The notes under the pieces: model-generated
Told to the model about the DNA's origin: nothing
What the model saw: the letters and a program-made list of their open reading frames with translations, nothing else
The model's database searches: none
Program-made: the position numbers and the translations under genes
Shown: in pieces, positions 22,322 through 32,436 of the stretch
How the letters are laid out: the number at the start of each line of letters is the position of its first letter
Numbering within the stretch: position 1 is the first letter of the stretch
Assembly (NCBI GenBank): GCA_023853785.1
Contig: JAJIRX010000630.1
Span: forward strand, 1-47,160
Length of the DNA: 47,160 nucleotides
Reading direction: 5' to 3'
From: Psilocybe azurescens
Taxonomy: Eukaryota; Basidiomycota; Agaricomycetes; Agaricales; Agrocybaceae

Positions 22322-24042
22322 CAAACATTTTGGCACTACATGTCGAATAAACTAGCTACAGCATTGTCAAGGTCCAGGAGCTCATAAAAAGACATCTCTG
22401 ACTCCAGGCTTGCAATGGCACTTCTCTGATCTACACCAGACCAGTATTCATCTGCAAAATTAAAAGCTGCTTAATGCTGATGTGGTGTTTACTGTGGGAG
22501 ACTTCTTCATCTTCATCGAGCACGGCCTCAGCGGCAGCAAGGCTTGTCAAAATTTCAGTTAGACGCTGAAGCGACTGTGTACTTGAGTTAGTAGAAGGTT
22601 TAATGGCACCAGATTGGCAATCAAGACTGATGGAATTGGTCATGGGAAGTCCTGTGCTGAATCAATGCTAGAATCTGAGCTGAGAGATGTAAGCTGACCA
22701 GAGTCAGTGTTAGATATGGTGTTGCCTGAATCAGTGGCAGCTGCTTGTGTTTGTTGTGTGGATTTGGCCTGAGGCTGGACAGTGCCAAAATGTTGTTCCT
22801 GGACCGTGTTTTTGACATTGTCACAAAGATATTCGTCTCAGAGATGCATCTTGAGTTCTGCAAGATCAAGCAGCGTTGTTTTCTTGAGCCAATTGCGAAG
22901 TTTTGTAAGAATCAGGCCAAACGAGCTGAAAAGTCATTCACAAGAGGCAGAGTTTGGACAGATAGCAAGAATGTGGAGGGTGAGCTTCATTATTGGTGTC
23001 ATTTCTTCACCTTGAACAGACATATCATCATAGATCTGCATAGAATCAGGGCTTTGTTTCTGCAGAGAAAGTAATAATTAATCAGTTCTCTTGGTGAATA
23101 GATTAAGCAGAATTTACATACTGGATCCACTCCAGCAGCTTCTTTTCCACACCATTGCAAAGGGACTCAAGGTCGTCATAAGGTTTCTGTCCATGTAGAT
23201 AACTGCGTGTATCAGAGTAGAAGTTGTGGGGAAGAGGAATTATGGGATAAAAGCAGACCCAAAGTCAAGAAAGCAGGGCATGAACCGCACCAAGGCTGAT
23301 AACTGATCGTTCATGCCTAAAAGGTTTGAGTCTGTGGAATGGATTGAGAATAATTGCGGCAATGAATACATCCTGATCAGATTTGCTCCACTGGTGCTCA
23401 AGGCTTTCCATAAAGGCCTGTTGAACTGGTGCTTCGAGAGGGTCTGTAAGCTTCAGAAATTCCATGGCAAGCTTGCTGAATGTCAGTAGGACTTCATCCA
23501 TACAGCAGTGTGCTGATTGTGTAACATTGGCAGCAATAGCAAGGGGGCAAGATGGCGTGTAATGCTTCAGAAAAAATTAATGTATATTAGCAAAACATTT
23601 TCAATGCAACATTATAGTACACAAAGTAATGGAAAATTAAATTGAGTAAGGAAGTGAGCTAACCAAACAAGGGAGACCCAGAAAGATTGGTCTTTCAGAA
23701 TCTCCACCATTTTTACTGCTTTCTCACAGGTGCTTCACTCATGCACAGGCTGGATAACTTGCTGATCTTGCACAGGTTTACAAGCATCATCTTCTATAAC
23801 ATTGTCAATGGGGCGTTGTAATTTGAGGAGTTGTGTATAGGCCAAGTAGAATGCTGTCCAACGGGCTGGAACAGGGCATATAACAGAGAGTGGCCTGAGC
23901 TTGTGGCTTGCTATCTCCTCGTGTATGAGCCCAAGCAATGCAGTCTTGCTGCAGAGCCACGAGATGACTTCATTTGCTCTTGCCATATCATTCAAGAAGT
24001 CAGTGTCAGATGCCTTGAAATAGTCACCCACAATCAAATTGA

Positions 24043-24050
24043 CCTGAGGT
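24043..24050 (+). repeat. Target-site duplication of MITE 1, left copy (CCTGAGGT)
   Basis: Identical to 25942-25949. On the coding (minus) strand it is ACCTCAGG, which contains the splice acceptor of the transposase intron. Confidence 0.9.
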
Positions 24051-24430
24051 GAGGTCTTTACCCTCACCCAGGTATTCCATGTGGAGTCCACCAACTCCAG
24101 CATGGAGTTGATGGAGTCCACATGGAGTTTAGTGACTTTTTTGCAGGTGTCCCAGCCATTTAGAGGTGGAGACTCCGTATGGAGTCCAGCTGGAATTGAC
24201 TCATCCTCTATATGGACCAATGTGGAGGATGTGGAACTCCATGTGGCCTCCATGTGGCACTTCATTTGGAGTCTTCCATCTTCCATATGGATTCCATGTG
24301 GATTTGACTCATGAAGCATGTGTATCAGAATGAATACACTATTCCAGCATCAATTTCAAATGGACTACAGGTGGAGGAAGATCCCCAGATTTTATTTATA
24401 TTTTATTATATTTTATTATAGCACAAAAAA

Positions 24431-24492
24431 GACACCAACAGGAATTGAACTCAGGCAGACATTAACGCTAAACTAACTAAGCTATATGGGCT
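24431..24492 (-). repeat. tRNA-derived (SINE-like) segment in MITE 1
   Basis: On minus: GCCCATA start, A-box-like TAGCTTAGTTAG (24473-24484) and B-box-like GAGTTCAATTCC (24441-24452), about 20 nt apart. The anticodon arm is not recognisable and the body is about 10 nt short, so it is not a functional tRNA gene. The B-box region (GTTCAATTCCTGTTG) is shared with the segment in MITE 2. Confidence 0.5.
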
Positions 24493-25049
24493 TTGTGATT
24501 GCTTAAAATTTGATGGCCTAGATACCAATACAGCTATTCAATCAGCATTTCTTGGCAAGTGACAAATAATGTCATGTATGTGACTTATTGATGCCACGTC
24601 AGTCTGTTTATTATTTCCACCACCCCACCTCTTCCTTCGACCACCATCACCCCACTGCCACTGTTGTGTGTGCCCCCACCTCGCTGTTGTCAGTTGGAGC
24701 CAGGCCCATGCCAACCCAACCCGACACGCATCACATTGCATTGCAACGAACCAAGGCTGACGAAAGAACAAGCAGACACCTGCAAACGAAGGAAGGTGAG
24801 CATGGAACAGGGCAGAATGAGATGGGTGGGGAACGAGGAACAAGGGAGGTGAGGCAAACACAGAATGAGGCAGAACAAGGGGAGGCGATGTGAACAAGGA
24901 ACAAGGCTGAGACCCTAGGTAAGTCGGGAATTCCGCATACCGCCACCACTAACTGCTCCCCCTCCCTCTTTTTTTTGTATAGGCCGACAATGACAATGAT
25001 GACCAGCACGTACAGCAATGAGTACGACGGCATGCAGGATGCGTACAGA

Positions 25050-25260
25050 CAACAACAACAACAACAACAACAGGTACAAACACCATGACAATGACAACGA
25101 CATGTACAATGGCCACTGTGACAACGACAATGATGCATACAGCGGCCACCGTGACAATGACAATGACATGTACAGCAGCCACCGCGACAACAACAATGAC
25201 AACATGTACAGCAGCCACTGTGATAACAACAAGAACGATGCGATACGACAGACCACGACA
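25050..25260 (+). repeat. Minisatellite, unit about 33-36 bp, preceded by (CAA)n
   Basis: A CAA run at about 25050-25073 leads into four units with the common words ACATGTACA, GCCAC and GACAACAACAATG (about 25099-25235), with decaying copies to about 25370. Both strands are open over part of the array, giving Asp/Asn/Tyr-rich or Val/Ile/Cys-rich translations; these are repeat artefacts unless expression is shown. Confidence 0.8.
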
Positions 25261-25941
25261 GACATGCCAACATGCTGGACACGCATGATGGCCACCATGA
25301 CATGTACAAAGGCCATTGCAGCATATACGTACGGCCACCATGATGACAACAACATGTACAGCAGGGCTACGAACGACATGGCCAACATCTTGCCCCCTTT
25401 TTTCTATTTTTTTTTGTCTCATTTTGTCTTTTTTTTATTGTTTATATGTTTCTATGTTTATTTAACCCAACTATGTATCCTCTCATCTACTTTTTCCCTC
25501 TATTTTGTATGTTTTTATTTTATTTCTTTTCTATTTCTTTTTATGTTTCAGTGATCAACTTTGTTAGTAGATAATATTGTAGGTAACAATGTAGTATATA
25601 GTTTTCAATATATTATATATGTATATATCACATATTATTGCATAAATTCACCCTAAGAAAATACATTCCAATTAAAATCTAGCTATAGCTGGACTTGGTA
25701 AAATTCACCAAGTCAGTCCAGGTGGATTCTAATTGAACTCCACCTGGACTCCAGGTGGATTCCAATTGAACTCCACCTGGACTCCTCAGGTGGACTCTGG
25801 CCTCCAGTTGGACACAAGTGGAATAGCTTGAAGTCCACCTGGAGTCCATCTGGAGTCCACTTGAACTCCACCTATCAAAGATGATTTTTTGAACACTTGC
25901 ATATGTTCCAGATGGAGTTCCTGGGTGGAGGTAAAGTACAC

Positions 25942-25949
25942 CCTGAGGT
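25942..25949 (+). repeat. Target-site duplication of MITE 1, right copy (CCTGAGGT)
   Basis: Matches 24043-24050 exactly. On minus it keeps an ACCTCAGG acceptor-like site about 55 nt downstream of the GTATGT donor at about 26000. Confidence 0.9.
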
Positions 25950-28102
25950 AGATAGTCATTAAATATGAATGAGTTTGAATATGAAATAAACATACTTGAT
26001 AAGCATAGCAGTCAGGCACAGCCATCTGTGGGTACTTCAAGCCAAGGAGACAACGAGCTTTGTGAGACTCTCCAGACGCATCAGTGGTGAAAGCGATAGG
26101 AAATGCTTTCCATTCAACTTGAGTGTAGACAATGATATCCTCCATCTGGACCAGCAAATGCTCCGCAGTCTTCTTGTTAGTTGTTGTATTGTTCACCCTG
26201 ACTGTTAGAAGCTAGAGATTTTAATCAGCAGAAGTCAATGATATAAATTGAGAAATTGAGCTTACTTCAGTGTATGTTGTTGCCATGAAGGCAACAAAAT
26301 GGTGGTTGTTGATCCCACTCCAGCCGTCACACTGGAGAGTGATATTCTGGCCAACAACCTTGGAATGCACAGTGGCACGAACCTATTTAAAGTTTAATGT
26401 TAGAGATCTTTGAGCAGGTGATCTAGCAGAAATACAGACCTTCACCAGCAGGCTGGGTATGATGCACTGTTAGAACTTTCCGTGATGGGACTTTAGCGCC
26501 CAAAATAAAATCTTTGCACAACTTGATGAATTTGGGATTAGTGACCCAATTGAGTGCAAATCCAGCTGGTGTGGTAAGGCGTCCAATTGCCTCCTCAAAT
26601 TTCCTCTGGCGATCAGTATTCCATTGGGTGGTCTGGTTAATGTTGGCCATACTTGATCGATGTGTGATAGATTGTGATTTGCCAAAGGATGTCCTGCTAT
26701 GCTTCAAACTGTGGTTGCTGTAATAACTTTCTGTACTGGGGCTGTCAATTCTTGAAGTCCCAGGAGAATACCCGATTGTAGGAGCTAGCCTGGCTTGAAG
26801 CACAATGATAGTCTCCACCACCCATCATTCCACCTGTTAATAGGGAGAAGAATCAAGAGGTGGGTGCATTGCAGGGCCAGCAAAGTAATCAGGAGTTCTG
26901 GAAGAATATGGCACAGCAGCATATTCATATGGTTGCTGCAAGTGGTAAGAAATCGCTCTGCCAGAGGTTGAACCAGTGATTGGCACTGATGGATTATAGT
27001 AGGGAATGGGTCTGGGTGATACAATAATGGTTGTGGATCCTGCTGCAGAGTACGTTCAATTTGCACATGGAGTGGCTTCTACACCAACAGGATGGCGCTT
27101 AGAAGCTGTCCGAAGAGCATGCTCATTCACAGTGTTGTTCCAGACATTAACATCATTGTGGAGGCAGTTCTTGAGATGGGAAAGCATTGTTTCTGTGCAT
27201 GCTTCAATCCAATTGTGTGGCCCATTAGCAGGTTCATTAAAGACTAGAGTCAAGTATAAGAATTAGTACAAGTATGCATTTAAAATCAGATAAAAATATA
27301 CGAGATAGCTTGATCATCTCATGCAATCTAAGAATAGTTCTATTGGTCTCCTCTTCTATAACAATTGCTCCAATGTTGTAGTTGAGGCATCGAGTATAGT
27401 AGACACGGATCTTGTCTCGTGATGGGTTTGCCCAAACTTCATCTGGAAAAGTGGCCTTGGCAGTAGCCACAAAGAGAGGGTGGTCAGTGAAGAAGTCTCT
27501 GAACCAGGATTGTCGACCCATTGCAGTGGAATATGAAGACACTTTCTGAGATGTATTCTCTTGAAGCTTTATATTAAAATCAATCATCGGCAGATTACTC
27601 TAATTTAAAACCTCAGGCAGATACTATAGATGTTGACAAGGTGATACATCGTAGGGCTCCTGTTCAACACTGAATACATATCTTAAATTAACTTAGATGA
27701 TGAAGAAACCCCACAGGCGCATCAAGGGATTACACTTGCCCATGTTCTGACCCATGCTCAAAAAGTTAATATTCCTTCATTAATCCACCCATTTTATCAG
27801 CAAGATTAGACCATTAAAATGATTTATATTTCTAGCTACAACACATGATGGATCAAGCAATTTATTTGTGGTATCTGAGGGTGAACGGTGCTCATACGGC
27901 TACCTTGATTGTCCCGCATCCTTGCAAAGGCAGTGTGGCCATGAACTCTCAGCAATATGCGAGGGTCACTTGCATGTGACTTGGGTCGACGACCCAAGCC
28001 AACCTAACTTCCTTATAAGGAGATAAGTCGACGACCCATCAAAAGGTCGGATTAGTCTAGGTCGATGACCCACGACTTAGGCCGACAGCTGGCACAACAC
28101 TG

Positions 28103-28110
28103 TATCAGAG
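28103..28110 (+). repeat. Target-site duplication of hAT element, right copy (TATCAGAG)
   Basis: Identical to 21972-21979; gag coding resumes directly after it. Confidence 0.92.
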
Positions 28111-28748
28111 TAACTTGGACCAGATCAATGCTCTCACACTGTCAGAATACATCAAAGAACTGGCTGATCTGGTTCTCAACAAAAATTGGGCTCACCAAAT
28201 CAAGCAACAGATCCTTTCAGCCAAACAGCTGGATGGATCACATTTTGTCAATTGGAGAATCAAAGTTGAAAACCTCAATGCTCTCTTGCTCACTTCTTCT
28301 AAAAAGCACTCATTCTCAGAGGGCCCTCCGGGACCTCCTCAAAGCGAACACACACAGTGCACTCACTCTCAAACTCTACACCAACCCCATCTCCGACGAT
28401 GAGGATTACAAGACTTGGGCTGACACCTTACATGCCCTCGACAAAGAACTCAGAAACAAATACAAGCGCTTCGAGGCGAAGATGACAGCAGGGAAGGCAG
28501 ATAAGAAGAGCCTCCTTAGTCATCTCTTGGACCGCAAAGACTCCTCCTCCACCACTTTTCCCTCAGCCAACACATTGACATCCAGCAGCTCTGGCCATGC
28601 TCGCTCTCATGGTCTGACTGAGGCAGAGCATGCACTCTTTGTGGAGTTCAAGGGCTGCAACTGTTTCCGCCAGTTCTTTGCAGGACACGAGACGCTGGAC
28701 TGCCCAATGGCCAAGAACAATACCTGGCCTGACTGGGCCACCTACTAG
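28103..28748 (+). pseudogene. Ty3/gypsy gag, C-terminal part
   Basis: Resumes gag after the hAT element. The first frame reads NLDQINALTLSEYIKELADL and WRIKVENLNALLLTSS up to about 28310; then a one-base shift moves to the frame with LRDLLKANTHSALTLKLYTN, DEDYKTWADTLHALDKELRN and a basic stretch. It ends with a zinc-knuckle-like CNCFRQFFAGHETLDC, close to the CCHC knuckle of retroviral-type Gag but with altered cysteine spacing. Stop TAG at 28746-28748. Together with 21327-21979 it makes a nearly full-length Gag apart from the frameshift near 28310. Confidence 0.75.
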
Positions 28749-29400
28749 CCAGCTCACTCGTGAGATGGGCATTGCCACATTGGCTGCTCAGAAGGCTCGA
28801 CTGCCTGTTGGGTTCATTGGGATGTCAGCTATGACAGAGGATTATGTGGATGACGATACATATGTATCTTCCTCTGTTGATTCCACACCTCCACCCCTCC
28901 CACTTCACTGTTCTGCACCTCTACACCACTGTGGAGGCCACCGGACCTGCTGTTCTTGATTTCCCTCTTTCCTTTTGAGTCTTGCTTGACATCGGATGTC
29001 CCTCTACACTGATTAGCGGCTCCATGGCTGCCTCGCTTGGCCTCCGTCAGTTCCCCCCTTCCCAAGGAGGAGGACAATCTCTCCTGTCTTACCGACAGTC
29101 CACTGCTGTGTCGAGAATATGTGAAGTTAGTTTTGACATCAGGTAATGGATCATGGGCTTCAAGACACTGTACACTAAGATCTGTGACCTTCTCCCTGTA
29201 CCTATTATTTTGGGAATGCCATTTCTTTCCTCTGAACAAATTGTGATCGACCCAGAGAACCGCACTGCTATTCAGAAGAGCTCCAACTACAACCTCCTAA
29301 ATCCACAGGTCCCAGAGCGCATTTGGCAGCCTGAGAAGTTCACACCTCCTCCCACTCTTCCTAGACCTAAACGACCTCCCTCTATTCCTTTCAATTAAGT
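28749..29400 (+). pseudogene. Ty3/gypsy aspartic protease region
   Basis: From about 28975 one frame reads LLDIGCPSTLISGSMAASLG, an aspartic-protease active-site segment in which the usual D-S/T-G triad is D-I-G. Another frame continues PLPKEEDNLSCLTDSPLLCR and EYVKLVLTSGNGSW. A third gives LPVPIILGMPFLSSEQIVID, the conserved ILG-PFL block, and a Pro-rich linker to 29398. At least two frameshifts divide it. The protease would cut the polyprotein. The 28749-28970 part encodes a Ser/Pro-rich spacer. Confidence 0.68.
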
Positions 29401-30416
29401 CCCTCACCCACCCTCGACAGCAGTCGCCTGCCACCGCTACTCATGGCTGCAGTGTGCAACTGTATCAAGGTGTTATCATCGAAGGAACACATGGCGGCTC
29501 TCGATGCCAAGTTCAAGGATGAATTTGCAGACCTATTTCCCTTGTGTCTACCTGACACCACGGAATATATACCAAACCACATTTACCACAGGATTCGGCT
29601 CAAAGAAGCCAACTGAGTTGTGAAAGGCTGGGGTTACTCTGCCCCCAAGAAGCATCACAACAGCTGTAAGATCCTGCTGGAGGAACATCTTGCAGCTGGT
29701 CGCCTCTGGCCCTCCTCATCAGAATACTGTTCTCCCTCCTTCATCATCCCCAAGCTCCGTGAATGGAGTACCTGACCACACCATTCCTCCTTGCTGGGTG
29801 AACGACTACCACGAGCTCAACAAGAACACAGTGCATGACAATTTCCCCCTCCCACATGTCAATGACATCCTCGCAGACTGCGGAAAGGGAAGATTTTTGC
29901 AAAGCTAGACATGACAAACTCCTTTTTCCAGACTCACGTACACCCAGACGACATCCCCTTGACTGTGGTCCGCACACCTTGGGGACTATACAAGTGGACT
30001 GTGATGCCTATGGGCGGCTGCAACACTCCTCTACGCACCAGTGCTGCATGACCGATGTGTTATGCCACCTCATTGGGAAGATATGTCATGTATATCTGGA
30101 CGACATCATTATCTGGTCTCAGAATGAAGAGGAACATCAACAGAACGTATGGGCAGTTTTAGAAGCCCTACAGCAGGTGGGTTTCTACTGCAAGAAGAGC
30201 AAGACCACTCTGTGGGACACAGAGGTGTTGTTCCTTGGTCATTGCATCACAGGACAGGGCATTCATGCTGACCTGCACAAATGTGAGCACATCCTCAACA
30301 GGCCAACACCCACAACAGCCACAAATGTTCATGGATTTCTAGGCCTCACCCGGTACCTAGCCACTTTCCTACCCACGCTTGCAGAACATAATTTGGTGCT
30401 TACCCCCCTCACAGAC
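29401..30416 (+). pseudogene. Ty3/gypsy reverse transcriptase
   Basis: Frames give KFKDEFADLFPLCLPDTTEY, an in-frame TGA near 29615, YSAPKKHHNSCKILLEEHLA, WPSSSEYCSPSFIIPKL, WVNDYHELNKNTVHDNFPLP, then [40 protein letters not shown], and the catalytic YLDD (30093-30104) inside CHVYLDDIIIWSQNEEEH. It ends with the connection segment FLGLTRYLATFLPTLAEH and LTPLTD. The order is that of Ty3/gypsy RT. There are at least four frame changes between 29600 and 30060. The solo LTR at 30417 splits the link to RNase H; the frame is preserved across it. Confidence 0.85.
30412..30416 (+). repeat. Target-site duplication of solo LTR, left copy (CAGAC)
   Basis: Identical to 30886-30890; 5 bp is usual for LTR retrotransposon integration. 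Confidence 0.82.
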
Positions 30417-30885
30417 TGTTAGTTTTTGTGATTAAACACTTTGTTTCTAATGTTCTACACTTGATATTTGGACTTGTACAAATGGACACTTAGTTAGAAT
30501 TCGCTCTTTTCGGTGTTTTTGCACACTGCTCTGTTAATAACTTTTTGTAGAGTAAAGTTATTCAAATTCTGATACTGATCCGGAATCCCCTCGTTGAGAC
30601 GGTTCCGGTGATATATAATTTGTCACGTAATTATAGGTTTGGTGTTTTGACGCAATATTGTGGACACCTATAGTCATGCCTCGCCATTTTTAGACACTTA
30701 GCCATGTAAAAGACCAGTATTCCTACTATGTCTGAGGAAACAAAGACACTAGAACAAGATTTGGAGTCTACAGAAGCAATTTACTATTTTCACTCATACT
30801 TGTCATTGTTGCGCATTTGAGATTTGACTCTATTGTTACTCATCAGTATAGCTACTGATTTGTGCATTATTGTCTATTTCTAACA
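30417..30885. mobile_element. Solo LTR, 469 bp, inserted between RT and RNase H
   Basis: Begins TGTTAG and ends CTAACA (canonical TG...CA with a 6-bp inverted terminus), flanked by CAGAC on both sides, and has no open frame. A TATATAA box lies at 30612-30618. The pol reading frame is contiguous if it is ignored (LTD before, KECN after). No internal region is present, so it results from recombination between the two LTRs of a full element. It is a different element from the host gypsy. Confidence 0.85.
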
Positions 30886-31530
30886 CAGACAAGGAATGCA
30901 ACTGAAATTTCCCTATTTGGACTGAGGTGCATCAGGTTGCCTTCGACGCAATAAAGCTCCTGGTTACAGGCGCCGAGTGCCTGACGGTTATAGACTACGA
31001 GGACGCCACCAAGCGATATTTTTTTTCATCACAGATGCCAGCAAGAGACGTACTGGCGCTGTGCTTAGTTTTGGGGATATGTGGGAGACAGTGCAATCTG
31101 TCACGCACGACTCCTACCAACTCAATCCCGCTGAACAGAACTACCCCACACATGAACAAGAGCTCGCAATCATCAAAGCATTGAAAAATGGCGAAGTTAC
31201 CTGTGGGGCATGAAGTTCGAGATACACACCGACCACCATACATTAGAATTCTTTGAGACACAACCCAACACCTCCAATTGCCAGAAGTGCTGGATTAACA
31301 CGCTGGCAGACTTCGATTTTGATATTGTCTACGCCCACGGCAAAGACAACACTGTGGCTGACGCGCTGTCATGGATGCCAGACGATCTGCCATCAGTGGG
31401 GCTGGCTGTGTGCACGTTGGCATACACATGCACCTCTTCTTCTTCCTCACCCCTACCCTGTCCTCCGATGCACCACTCTCCCTTGCTGTTGGCTTGCTCA
31501 ACATCTCCACCGACTCCAAGCTGCTTGACC
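30886..31530 (+). pseudogene. Ty3/gypsy RNase H
   Basis: Continues pol: FPIWTEVHQVAFDAIKLLV, ECLTVIDYEDATK, then in another frame FITDASKRRTGAVLSFGDMW (the TDAS catalytic Asp), SYQLNPAEQNYPTHEQELA (catalytic Glu region), and FEIHTDHHTLEFFETQPN (the TDHxxL block). It ends with FDIVYAHGKDNTVADALSWM, the conserved NxVADALSR motif with Trp for Arg. One TGA at about 30903 and a shift near 31020 and 31190. RNase H degrades the RNA template strand. Confidence 0.82.
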
Positions 31531-32436
31531 TCATCCTGGCAGGATACTTAGAGGACAATTTCTGCAAACAGCTCCAACTCGGCATCTCCACAGGCAGCGT
31601 ACCAGGTGGCCGAGAGGAGAACAGGCAGCTGTATATTGGTCAGAGGCTCGTGATACCTTCAGACACATCCGCAAGCTGCTGTACTCATTGGCACACAACT
31701 CATTGGGCCATTTTGGCTTTGACAAGAGCTATGGGGCATTACCTGACTCGTGTTACTGGCCACATGTGCAGGGATTTGGAGGCTGTATACATCCCTCCTG
31801 TGTGGAGTGCCAGCGGAACAAGGATTGTACCTCCAAGCCCACTGGCCCTCTACACCCTCTCCCAGTTCCCGATGCCAGATTTGGAAACAGTCGGCCCTCG
31901 ATTTTGTGGGACCCTCTCTGAAGAAGACAGCCAAGACACCATCCTCACCATCACAGACACTCTCAGCACTGGTATCCGACTCATCCCCACACACTCATCC
32001 GCCACAGCAGCAGATATCGCCTTAGTACTCTTCAACAAATGTATTGCAATAACAGCTTGATGGCCAGCCTCATCTCAGATCGAGACGCACCCTCACAGCA
32101 GAAGTCTGGGCTGAGTTACACAAGCTCACAGGTGTGAAGCTAAAGGTGTCAACTGTGTTCCACCCAGAAACCGATGGCAGCAGTGAATGTACAAACAAGA
32201 CACTGGTCCAGGCCATCCGCTATTTCATCGACCAAAATCAGAAAGGCTGGTGCAAGGCACTCCCCTATATCCATTTTGCCCTCATGAACACCATAAACTC
32301 CTCCACCGGTTACTCCCCTTTTCAGTTGAAGACTGGCTGCTCCGCTTGCATAGTCCCTCCCTTTGTTCCCCTCTCTGACACCGTGTCCCCTCGCGGAAAC
32401 CACAGCTCATGAAATCATCAAAAGGATCAATCTTGA
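31531..32436 (+). pseudogene. Ty3/gypsy integrase, main part
   Basis: HHCC zinc-binding region at about 31685-31830: AHNSLGHFGFDKSYGALPDS ... CIHPSCVECQRNK. Core domain: LDFVGP (first Asp, about 31890), DTILTITDTLSTGIRLIPTH, SLISDRDA (second Asp, about 32070), then HPETDGSSECTNKTLVQAIR (catalytic Glu, about 32160-32200) and LMNTINSSTGYSPFQLKTG. All three D,D-35-E residues are recognisable but spread over three frames. The C-terminal part is displaced to 33621 by MITE 2. Integrase inserts the cDNA; this copy cannot be translated intact. Confidence 0.83.
32429..32436 (+). repeat. Target-site duplication of MITE 2, left copy (AATCTTGA)
   Basis: Identical to 33621-33628; joins the integrase frame IIKRINLD-VMQMQDA when the MITE is removed. 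Confidence 0.9.

Larger units (their letters stand above)
24051..25941. mobile_element. hAT-like MITE 1 (1.9 kb) with GGAGTCCA subterminal arrays
   Basis: Flanked by the 8-bp duplication CCTGAGGT. Left end GAGGTCTTTACCCTC; right end inverted GTGTACTTTACCTCC; both then continue with CACCCAGG. The first and last 250 bp are packed with short palindromic words related to TGGAGTCCA in both orientations (24064-24330, 25690-25930). The same terminal pattern occurs in MITE 2 at 32437-33620. The interior has a tRNA-like segment, a CA/GA-rich minisatellite and AT-rich spacers but no transposase, so it is non-autonomous. It sits in an intron of the hAT transposase gene. Confidence 0.82.
22640..27587 (-). 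pseudogene. hAT transposase, degenerate and interrupted by a MITE
   Basis: The enzyme cuts and rejoins its own element ends. On minus: start ATG 27587; exon 1 to 27302; exon 2 from 27243. A BED-like zinc finger is spread over YTRCLNYNI and NWIEACTETMLSHLKNC. A proline/serine/tyrosine-rich linker follows, then the RNase-H-like core: FEEAIGRL..AGFALNWVTNP (26600), LQCDGWSGINNHHFVAFM (about 26290-26360, first catalytic Asp in CDGW), AFTTDASGESHKARCLLG (about 26080, second Asp), DCYAYQ/VNLIVGDYF across the intron that holds the MITE, ANEVISWLCSKTALL, PARWTAFYLAY, and the C-terminal dimerisation block NSASCE*LFSSFG (22940). Stops replace expected Arg at 22934-22936 and 22838-22840; another lies near 27055. 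The stop codon is at 22640-22642. Inactive as read. Confidence 0.85.
21980..28102 (-). mobile_element. hAT DNA transposon, 6.1 kb, inserted in gypsy gag
   Basis: Ends are CAGTATTGTGC (21980-21990) and, inverted, CAGTGTTGTGC (28092-28102): 11-bp terminal inverted repeats with one mismatch. They are flanked by the 8-bp duplication TATCAGAG. GGTCG/CGACC words recur inside both ends (about 22040-22085 and 27980-28085), as subterminal transposase-binding repeats usually do. It encodes a transposase on the minus strand, now degenerate. Removing the nested MITE (24051-25941) and its duplication leaves about 4.2 kb, a usual size for an autonomous hAT. Confidence 0.93.

Noticed and set aside
24915..25422. 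Val/Ile/Cys-rich and Ser/Leu-rich minus-strand frames
   Set aside because: Direct products of the minisatellite read backwards.
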